Below, one piece after another: positions 51,436 through 61,800 of a DNA stretch of 64,000 nt. Location: NCBI GenBank assembly GCA_013399115.1, contig VXAA01003991.1:566754-630753 (forward strand). The letters are read 5' to 3'. Under the pieces are notes generated by a model. The model was given only the letters and a program-made list of their open reading frames with translations, had not been told where the DNA came from and ran no database searches. Position 1 is the stretch's first letter, and each line of letters opens with the position of its first letter. This DNA comes from Anseranas semipalmata. Lineage: Eukaryota > Chordata > Aves > Anseriformes > Anseranatidae. Made by a program: the position numbers and the translations under genes.

Positions 51436-54400
51436 AGGCATATCTGTGAGCCCTAGGGATGAGTTGTCTCTGGCAGCAAGGATTAAGTATTCAGAGATGA
51501 CAGAAAAATCACCTCCCTCTTTCTTCAGCTGATGAGTGCAGGCCTTCAACTCCATCACAGCACATGCTGGACACTGCAGCACAACCCACAAAAAGCAGAA
51601 TCACCCAGAGTAGCAGTTCTCAAATGAAGGCTTAGGTGCCCAAAGAAACATTTGAATCATTACTGGGTCCCATACCTTGTCCACACTACTGCGGCCTTGG
51701 AGAGCCATTAGGAAAATCTACGCAGAGGCGGCTAACCCTTCCAAATGGTCTTTTCAATGCAAATACAAAAGCACATGGTGACACAGCCTCCTCCAGAGGG
51801 GCAAGTCCACCAGCCCACACCCCACTGCAGCAGGGCAGAGCCAGCACCATTGAATGGCGCAGGACTGCCTGTCCACCCTCTTTAAAAGCCGTCCTTCTGC
51901 AAAATCTTGGGGACACAGGCAGTGATCCCAGCCACTTCCCTCAGCAGCCTGAGCACGCTCCCATGCCAGCAACTTGTGCCTGCAAGCAGAAATTTGCTCA
52001 GCATTTACCACAGCCAGTAGGCTCCTGCCAGTGTACCCCAGAATCTTTGCAGGGAAAAGTATAAATGTGCCCTGCTCTCTGAAGGCATTTGAGTAAAACA
52101 AATCCAAAGGAAGAAGTTCTGCACAGACACTGTATAGACTGCCATGTACAGACTCGAGGCATGGACTGGCATGAAACCACAGTGCAGAAGAGTAATAGCT
52201 AGAAGCCAGCCCCTCACCCGTATCTCACCTCCCTTGTGTGCTTTTGAGCTGTGAGGTTATGGCCTGCGCTAGGTGGAGTTTGTTCTGTAGGGCCTTGCAG
52301 GATCAACATGAGCGTGCTACAGATCAGGCTGTGACATAGCAAGAGGCAGGAGAGCCTGGCTGGAGGTGCCAGCCAAGGGTACAGCCTGTTCTGTTTCACA
52401 AGCTTCAAAATGTTTTGGGTGGCTACAGACAATTCTTGTGTTTGTTCCATGGGCCTGCTCGAAAGTCCCGTGACAGCCGGTATGTACACCCTGTCCTAAC
52501 GCACAGAACAAAGACACTCAATTTAGTATGCTGCTCAGGTGACTGAAGTACCAGTGTTTTACAAAATGGCTTATTCAGGAACAAATTATGTATGTGTCAC
52601 TGCTCTCTGCAATAAATATACAAAGTCGTATATTGCATTCGACAAAAACCTTGACTTTTTTTTTTTTTGTATCATTTAACTAAAATTTTACGTTCAGGAT
52701 TGCTTTCTACAATACACAATGCAAATGGAAAAGAAATGTGGGAAAAATTACATCTCTAGCAGAAAAAGGAATTAATAAATAAAATGTACTGGATATTAAA
52801 ACAGATGGGTGGTACCTGGTGGTTCTTTGTCCCTGGGTGACAGTTACACTATTCCTACACTTGGAGCATAGGAATACTATCCTAGGGCTCTTGACATTGC
52901 GGGGTCTGGCATTATTAGCTATGCCTGAACTGCTGGTCAGTCAGGTTCCACTGTCCACATGCCCCAGCACTGCTCTCTTCCCATAGCCTGGAGGATGTTG
53001 TGCATGTAGGTCAGATTATGACCATCTCGTGTGGCTAGGGGCCATGACAGCTGAGCACAGCACGGCACTCACCACAAAGCCAGAGCACAACCACAGCCTC
53101 CACTGCTCTGTCTTGCAGGCAGCTTCTCAGGAGTGCTGAGAAGCAGAAAGCAATCATGGTGGGGTCACACCACGTCTCCACACCCTCCCTTCTTCTGAAA
53201 CACACCTAATATGGGACCTATGCAAAGCACTACACCGTATGTTGCTGTCAGAGCAAGGGGACACTTGCAAGTGGGCACTCAGATTTTCCTGACGAGAAAG
53301 TTTGTGACCTCTTCAAGCAGCCTTTCTGGCATACTGCCTCCAGTAGTCTAGACCTCAGTAAGTTTATGGCCATATGCAGCCTCAGAAATAGGATGTCAGA
53401 GTTGGCAGTCAGCTACAATTCATCCTTCCCGCAAGGCTATTGAGTGTGACAGTAAACACTCATCTTGAGCTAAGCCTGTTTTGAAAGATCACTTGAAGGC
53501 AAGTCACTGAAAAACACACAGGCTGTTTCAAATGGGAACAGTGAGACCAGTGCCTATGCCTTAGTTTCAGATACAAGGTCACACAGTAGGAGAAAAGAAA
53601 AAAAAATCAGCTTGTGCTGTAAAATGGTATGATTTTATTTACTAAATCACTTATTCTCCCTCTTATTCACAGAGATTCATTCAGCCAACCTGGAACCTAA
53701 CCTTCTCCCTCCACAGACTTTTATTTACAGTGGTGCTTGGTAATGTGTATACCACATACGGGAAGTTAATTTCTTCAGTCCTCTCACAGAGAAACACTAC
53801 ATGAAGCAAAGCAAGGGAAGGATGGGAACCAGCACTGCTTTTCTCCCCTGTGCTGGTTCCAATCAGCCAGCAGAGAAAGATCTTGCTTCCATCCGCAGAA
53901 ACTTCCTGCAAGAAAGGGGCAAGCAGCTCCAGATTAAGGAGCACTGCAGTAAGATTTGACATGGAGCTCCCATGCCAGAAACACAACGTTGTATGACACG
54001 TTAGTAGGTCAGAAGGATGAGGCAGTACTCTCAAAAAGCACAACTACAGGAAGGATATTGAGACCAGTGATAAAGAAGTGGCTCCTCTTTTGTGTTTTAT
54101 GCAAAATGACTGCAATTGCAGTGCCTTTTGCAGTGGCTCTACTAATTCAGAAGACCACAAGCAACAACAGTGTTCAAAATTTATCAGCTTACCCATCTAA
54201 TGTTGTGGTTTTTTTTCAGCATACAATGTTACTAGACGGACTACTCATCAGATTTTTTGAAACTCTTTTCCAATATCCCATTTCAGTAATATCCACTACT
54301 TATAGAGCACTGAGCACTTAAATTATTTTTGTGTAACTACTAGAAAAATTAGGCCCTCTGGACACACTTCTGCAGGTAGTACTGCAAACATTTACAAACA

Positions 54401-55599
54401 AGTGCTATACCCTGCCTATCATGCTTACAGTAACATTCCTGTGACACTCAAGAAAGATTTTATCAAGTCTGTTCAGCATTTGTTTTAAGCAACTCATCAG
54501 AGCCACTATCCAAAAAGCATCCTCAGACTTGACAAAAAATGTTAATTTTTATAGTTCATGTATTTAATTACAAGAACAACATAAGCTACTTATGACTGTT
54601 AATGCTTATAGCAGTCAGTTCATCTACCACTTCTTTAAACCAGTATCTCAAAACTTTGCTCTCCTTGATCTGCAAGTGTCCTTGAAACACTTGGTCACTG
54701 AGTATCTTATCTTGTATAATTTTTAAGTCTATCTACTACTAGTTGACAAGAACTTTCCATATTTAATAGAATTTCCAAACTTACAGAAGAATTCCCAACA
54801 GAGTGCTTCTAAGTGAAGCACTAAGAAGCAGGTATCTGTAGGATGTTAGCAATGCATCAAAATTTAAAAGTGAATTGCTCCTTTAATCTTTTTAAGAGAA
54901 CTAATTCTACTTCAAAGCCCAGATATAGTGGAAAATTCTGGAAGAGTCAGGAATGAAAGTAGTAGTCCAGAAGCACACTGAAAATTATTTCAAGCACAAT
55001 AAAAATAATAGGAAATACATGAGTTTTGGGGACAACGATGTCAGCTGGTCCATGCAGAAAAGATGCACATGCTCTCCCCTGCTCTATGCATTTCCCTCTC
55101 TGTTAGAAAGAGAAAAACTTCCACTGCAGCCCCAGACTTTCCAAGATCGCCTAGAATTAATTTTATTTTTCAATTCCTAGAGAATATTCATATGAATCAT
55201 TTACCTTTGTGACTGGAAAAACTAGATAGCTACAGATAAATAACTTCGGAAATAACTTCTCACCAATTGGAGTATTTGAAAGTGATTAACAGCATCCTGT
55301 CAAGTAAGCTTTTTATTATGGCTTTAATTTATTATTGATACTTAACTACAGGTATTAATAAGAAAAAAATTCTGTATGAATAATTGATATCTTCAAAAAA
55401 ACAGTCATATCTGTTTCCACTGTGCAGTTTATTCAGTTTCAAATTAGAAAAAAATTACTAAGTATTTGACAATTCACATGCATGAACTCAAACATTACAG
55501 CCCAAAAAAGTACTGATTTCTTTCAGTCTTGTATTAAGGCGTTCAGGAATTTCATCTAGGCAGACAAATACCTGGATTTACAAAAAAAAACAAAAGAAC

Positions 55600-55761
55600 C
55601 AAAATGGAGAGGCAAGCTATAATTCAGTTTTATTTCTGTTAACAAATATGATCAAAGTGAGTCCTGGTAGTATGCAGTTGCATTCTTTATCTTTTCAGTT
55701 GTATATAGCTGATAGGAGTCAAAGTGATTGGGAAAGAAGAGTTATCTTCAGCAAGTTTTCT
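55600..55761 (-). other. ARL8B-like: Probable 3' UTR and poly(A) site of the ARL8-like gene
   Basis: On the minus strand the stop codon is followed by about 130 nt of non-coding sequence and an AATAAA hexamer at 55634-55629. A T-rich stretch at about 55600-55579 would serve as the downstream element. This is the nearest good signal; other TTTATT matches further left could be alternative sites. Transcript data are needed to fix the end. Confidence 0.55.
55629..55634 (-). terminator. Candidate polyadenylation signal AATAAA
   Basis: The plus strand reads TTTATT, which is AATAAA in the sense of the ARL8-like gene, about 130 nt after its stop codon and followed by a T-rich element. Confidence 0.55.
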
Positions 55762-55811
55762 TCAACAGTGTCTTGATTTGGAGTGCTGAATAAGCCATTG
55801 CAATGTTATGT
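55762..55811 (-). CDS. ARL8B-like: ARL8-like terminal coding exon with altered C-terminus
   Basis: The exon is 50 nt. The acceptor is a pyrimidine-rich tract ending TTGGCAG just above 55811. AC completes a split aspartate codon with the G of the preceding exon, then [15 protein letters not shown] and TGA at 55764-55762. Phase, length and sequence fit the last exon of ARL8. The family's usual ending is SKSRRS; here the last two residues are His-Cys. The exon is too short to show as an open frame and was found by searching for the expected helix. Confidence 0.93.
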
Positions 55812-58800
55812 CTGCCAAGACAGATAAAACAAAATGAAAAACTCAACAGCCTGTTTGCAGAGCGTAAAGGGATAACAGAGCACCAGCAGGTTAATACAAA
55901 TTAAAACAAACAAACAAACAAACAAACAAAAGAACAGAAACCACAGGCCTTCATTCACACCTAATTAAAAATTCAGCACTTAAGACTCCAGGGTTCTATT
56001 TCTGTTGTTTTTTGTTTGTTTCTAAATTATGTGCATTTTGCATTCCTGAAATATGATGACTGACATCAAGTCCTCTAAGCCACAAATGAAGAACTGTTGG
56101 AAAAGCAAAGATTTAAGATGACCATAAAATGTACTGTAAAACCCAGACTGGAATGAAATGCAGTATGAGAACAAAGGCAGAAATACATGACCAGAAGAAA
56201 AGAGAAGGGCAAACATCTGGCAAGACATTAAGAAGCCATTTAGGTAGATTGTAGGAGTCCAAGGTCTCTGAAAGACATAGAACACTGGAGTAAAATTTGA
56301 TAGCTGAAATTGGTCCCCCTCCTGATACAACCTCACGCACTGGGCTGGAAACTGCAGCAGTTTACAAACTGATTCATGAGCAGATTAGATGTTTTTGCCT
56401 CAAGGCAGTAACATCTGTCAAGGAGGTAGGAAGAGTGTCAGGGGGCAGCAACAACTGTAGCCCTCAAATTTAAATTTGTTGCCGCATCTGTGCTAAGTTC
56501 AAGACATCATTCCAGGAATATCCTGGCAGACCTGCATAGGCACGGAGATTGCAGACAAAAGCATCCCACGGTATCCAAAGCTAATAACTATATACTAATT
56601 TTCCACAGTCTCTCAGGACACAGAAGCTGGCAGCCTTACACCTACACCTCTTGATGAGACCCATTAGTTAGGTTACAGTTTGCACTGAAAAATGACTCTC
56701 TCGTTCAACTGCATTGACATCCATCAAAACTGCAGACAAAGAGGACAGCTCCCACTCTTCTCCTTAATAGCCTAGTAGTTTCATCACTTTAATAAGCTAA
56801 ATATATTTTCATTACAGTTTTTCATCATAAATGATACTTGCCAGTCCTTTGATCTCCCCAGGTTCTTGCTCAACCTCTTTTCAGTTTCTCCAGGTGTTCC
56901 TCAAAATATGGCACAGGAATGAACACAGTGCTCCAGTAATGCTCGCACAGTTCTAAACGCACATAACATATGCCATCTAGTCCCATTTGTTATTTCTTTG
57001 TGCAAATATTCAGGAACCAGGTCAGCCTTTCTAGGCACAATGTTACACTGAAATATACTTGACTGATTCTCAACCAGGACTTGAGTCTTTTTCATCACTG
57101 CTCTCAAGACTTCCACAAGTAAGTGATCTACACTGTTCTGCACTAGTGATCCTTTTCATTATTCTCCCATTTGCAAATTTTAGCACACTTTTTTTTGCAT
57201 GCTGTTTTCCTCTGGGCATTCATATAAATGAACTAGGATTAAAACCTATTTTCTCCAGGATCCTTCCAAAAATGATGCTGCTTGTTACAGTTTCTACTTA
57301 TAATATCATTTTGAGATCCTCTACTGCAGCCTTGCTGATTTGATGAGGATCAAACACTGCATTTATAAAACCTGATAGCCAAGATGGTACTTATGTAGCT
57401 GGGGAATATCTTCTGAGTTTTGAACAAACCAGTTCTTACTTAACTGGCAGACATGAAGTTTCTGGAGTCCTTCCCCAGCAGTCTTCAAACTTGCTTACCC
57501 TGTATTCTACTTGCTTCATTTCAGTGATAGTTTAGGCCTGTCTCCACCTCAGTCTGCCCCTCACTTATGCACACAGTCTGGACTCTGGAGTCTTCCTCAG
57601 TTCTTATATCCCTAGGTCTACTCTTCCCAAGTTTAATGGTACATTCTGTGTATTGCCTTCACTCCGAAATAACAGTTACACCCCAAGCTGCAGCAAAACT
57701 AGTCTGGTCCCCTTCAAACCAATGTACCCCAAACCGTGTACACCATTTCCAAGAGAATATACGAGTATCCTGCCTGACACTGCCTAACACGCTCCTGCAC
57801 TCAGCTGAAATCTTCCCAGCTCTCTGAAGCCCAGGTGTCACGGCACAGTCTCCTCACTACCTCCACTACCTGGTTCTCCCTGCCTAGGATGAAAATTTCC
57901 CCTGCTGCTGGGAGAAACTTGGCTTTCCTCCCATTTCCACTCCCACTGTCTCTCACTCAGCTGAGTCTTACAGAGCTGCCTAATTCTTCTAACAAGGCTG
58001 GTTTCCTCAAGAAGCAGCTACAAATATCTACCCAGGCTGCATCCCTCCCAACCAGCACCACCTGTCTTAGCAGTGCGCAGGGAAGAAGGGTGGCACAGAG
58101 GCAGCATGTCCCCAGCCAACTGCTGCTGCTGGCACAGCCTATGCTTCACCCCAGCTGGCAGCACAGGCCTGGTCCACCTTCCCTCCCACTCATCTCAGTG
58201 GCTCAGAGAGCTCGGCTTTCTCCACAGGGTAGCCAGGGAAGGGAAGGGGAGAGCATGACAGAGGAAAGGGACAGGGAAGCGGAGAAGAAAAAGAAAGAGA
58301 AAGAGACAGAAAAGCAAAAAGAAAAGGCTAAATGGAAGACAACTTCATGAGGCTTCTATAGGTCCTCATGGACTTCAGGATAAATTCAGTATGTCTCCAG
58401 TAGGACAAAAGCACTAGTCACTCCATTTGAGGCACACCACCATAGTCACATGCATGTAAGGCCTGCTTACAAAGTAAAATCATGTCCAGAAACACTTACC
58501 AAAATGTATTAAATATCATCTAATAATTGGAAGGCCTTCATATCCAGTTACATTTTTTTTTACAAAAGTAACAAAGGTTTTGTGAAGAATTCGGTTAGTT
58601 TAGTTTTTAAACAAACTTTTCCAAGGCCCCTGCCAAATTAATTTCATAACTTCCCATGGAACTGAATCACTGTAGAAGTGATTTTTAAATTACACATAAT
58701 TCTGTATTAAAAGGAATACTATTGAAGGAATACTATTTGCAACAAAATCTTTCAAAGTAATTTGAGATTTTCAGTTATATACTGGAGCTAGATATTCAAA

Positions 58801-61800
58801 TCTCATTAATGTTTCTAAACATCTGATCCAAGTACAAGCTGTACACTGATGATGCTATAAGAAAAAGAAGCTTACCGATGTTATCCTTCTCTTTACAGGA
58901 AATAGAATAGCAACAGATTTCTCTGTCTTGAATAGCTGAAAGGTTTCTACAGAACAAAAAATCATTACATGGTGTTATAACTTCACAAAAACTGACAACA
59001 GAAATTTCCATTAAATTACATATTTCCTGCTTTTTATTCAGTGGGTTAAATTCTATCCTCAGATACTCAACTTTTAAAATACGCTATGACACATAAAAAA
59101 AAATTAAATTAAAGATTTTAAGGTCATAAAGTCGCTTCAAACATTCAAATTTCTCATTAAGTCAATGTAATAGTGAATAATAAAAAAGCAGAAATACATA
59201 AGCTGACAATAACATTCTGTACTGGCAACTGAATAACAGTACTTTGTCTTAGCATTCACCTTTCACTCTTTGAACTTAGAATTCAATGTTTTTAGATCTA
59301 TTAAATCTTGCAATCAAACAATAGGACTCAGCATTAATATTCAGGAAGCTTATTCTATCATACACAAAGATATCAGACCCGATTCCTACTGAAAGGATGC
59401 CTCTACAGTTAGGAAGACACTGCTTCTTAATTTACTTCCGTTTCATTATAGAAATTTCCCTATTCCCCCCTCTCCGCAGCATTTCTGAATACCTTGCTGT
59501 TTTTTTCATTTGTTTATCCTCACACAAGTGATAGAAAGGAAACAAGTGATGCAGGAAACAGATGCTGCGGCTCCTAGAGCAGATGGGAAGCAGAAGCACT
59601 GAGAAGGGAAGTCTTAAGCTTTGCAGAAAAAGACTTGGGGGTCCTGGTGGACACCAAGTTGAACAAGAAGCAGTAATGTGCCCTTGCCATAAAGAAGGCC
59701 AATGGTATCCTAGGCTGCATTAGGAGGAGCGCTGCCAGCAGGTCAAGGAAGGTGATCCCTTCCCTCTGCTCAGCACTGGTGAGGCCACACCTGGAGTACT
59801 GTGTCTAGTTCTGGGCTCTCCTGTACCAGAGAGACATGGACATACTGGAGAGGGTCCAACAAACAGCCACGAAGATGATTAAGGAACTGGAACATCTCTC
59901 CTGTGAGGAAAGGCTGAGAGAGCAGAAGCTGTTCAGCTGAAGAAGACAAGGCTCGGGGGGGGATCTTACCAATATGTACAAATATCTGAAGGGAGGCTAT
60001 AAATAATATGAAGCCAGGCTCTTTTCAGTGGTGCCCAATGGCAGGACAAGGCAATGGGCACAAACTGAAGAACAACAGATTCTGTCTGAACATCAGGACA
60101 CACTGTCTTACTGTAAGAGTAACTGAGCACTGGATCAGGTTGCCCAGAGAGGTTGCGTAGTCTCCCTCCTTGGAGATATTCAAAAGCTATCTGGGTATGG
60201 TCCTGGATAACAGGTTCTACGTGGCCCTGCTTAAGCAGGGAGCTTGGACCAGATGATCGCCAGAGGTCCCTTCCAACCATTATGTGATTCTGTGATTCCT
60301 AAGTTTCAGTTTAGTTGCTTAGCTTTTGGACCATCCTTCTATACCGAAAGCTTTGCTTCTGTTCCTACTGATTAAAATTATGTGATTTGTAATACAGAAA
60401 CCTATTCTGCAAAACTACTGCTATACCACCCATTTTTACAAAATTGTGTATTTCATTTAAAATTACCCTTACAATGCAACAATTTAAGTTAGTTTCAGTT
60501 ATACATAAATATATGCTTTGGATATGTGCCAAAAATATACAAATTGCTTAAATTTACAGACAGCAGTTTGAAAGGTTCTGGTGTAATGCCATTCGAGCAC
60601 TAAACTGCCACTACAAAGTACTCTGAGAAGTGTAAGTGAGCCTATTACCATCTCTACGAGTTGTATCTTTAGTGATGGGAAAACAGGATTATCTGAAACA
60701 ACTTTATACAACCAAAATAATAATCAAGAAAGTTTCAAATCTCCTGCAGTTAGTTATCAGCCTAGATTGCTATTTCAACTGCCAGCAGAGCTCAAAGTGG
60801 AGCATCTGAGAATGTAAAATGGAATCTGTTATAGCTAGCTATTGCCATAGACTAACAATGACTTTCTCTTACATATCGCATTTCACAGCATTTCAGCTTT
60901 TTCCACAGACCAGCTACTTACAATTTCTCAATTAACTGCTTTTCATCCAGTGCACCCGGGAGGTCTCTTTTATTTCCAAGGACTAACACCTGAAAGAAAT
61001 AATTCATATTTACGTTAATCTAGGGGGTCAAAGTTTGTTTTTGTCTTTAGCCACCTTTTGGCATTATTTTGGATCTCGCAACCAAGTATTTAGAATGCAA
61101 TAACTGACATATTCAAAACAACCAATATCTGTATGAGCAGCCTGGAAATACCCCTCCCAGTCAGGGTCAGATGCTGGGTACACATCCGCCGAAAACTGAA
61201 TCTATCCAATCATCTCTGGGTGTATCAGTATCAGAAGTTCCCTATGTGGATCCCTTTAGCATGAAACTAAACCTGTAAGAGAGCATGCACGTGTGCACTG
61301 AAGCCACCAACGGACATTCAATCCACAGGACCAGACTGATGCTAACCAAAAGTAAGACCCCAAACGTAGATGCTGGGTCCTCAAGACCACATGATTCTCT
61401 ATACAGTTCTGCTTCCCTGCTTCTTAATATAGGTAAACTAGTCAGGCACCCAAACCATAACCCACCCAAACACCACCTAAATGACTGATTCCTTTCCCTT
61501 CCCTTTGAGCCCCTGTGGCAAAAAATCAGAAGGGCAGCCATTGGGAATTAAGTCTGAGAAATGCAGAAAATTTGCTGAAGAGATGCTTGGACTTAAATTT
61601 CCCACACAATACTTAAGACCTCAAGTATAAATTAAGGTCAGATTAATGGTTTGAGCACATTCTAACACAAAGTAAGCAACAAAGGTTTTTCTAATTATGA
61701 TTGCATTATTGTTTTCCAGATGCATTGCAATTCCAAGTCAAAGTCAGGATTGTCCCATTATTTCCCATGCAATTGGAACACATAAAAACTCATTACTTGC

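Larger units (their letters stand above)
43111..55599. other. Anonymous intergenic sequence left of the ARL8-like 3' end
   Basis: Contains A-runs (44325-44351, 47444-47462), a candidate conserved block (about 47500-47940), an ambiguous base at 51435, and GC-richer parts at 51740-52350 and 52800-53200 with short overlapping frames on both strands. No known exon recognised. Confidence 0.45.
55812..58875 (-). other. Last intron of the ARL8-like gene (3.06 kb)
   Basis: The donor is GTAAGC at 58875 and the acceptor GGCAG at 55812. It holds an AAAC microsatellite close to the acceptor (55902-55931), an old LINE remnant (about 56845-57330), and a GC-richer stretch at 57540-58330 with a 171-codon plus-strand open frame that looks like chance. 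No further exon was recognised in it. Confidence 0.85.

Noticed and set aside
51636..52517. Cluster of overlapping frames on both strands in a GC-richer region
   Set aside because: Open frames occur in several overlapping phases at once, as expected from base composition. None has a recognisable domain.
53536..53600. AAGGTCACACAGTAGG, similar to part of MIR
   Set aside because: Only one short box matches and the flanks do not follow the MIR order.
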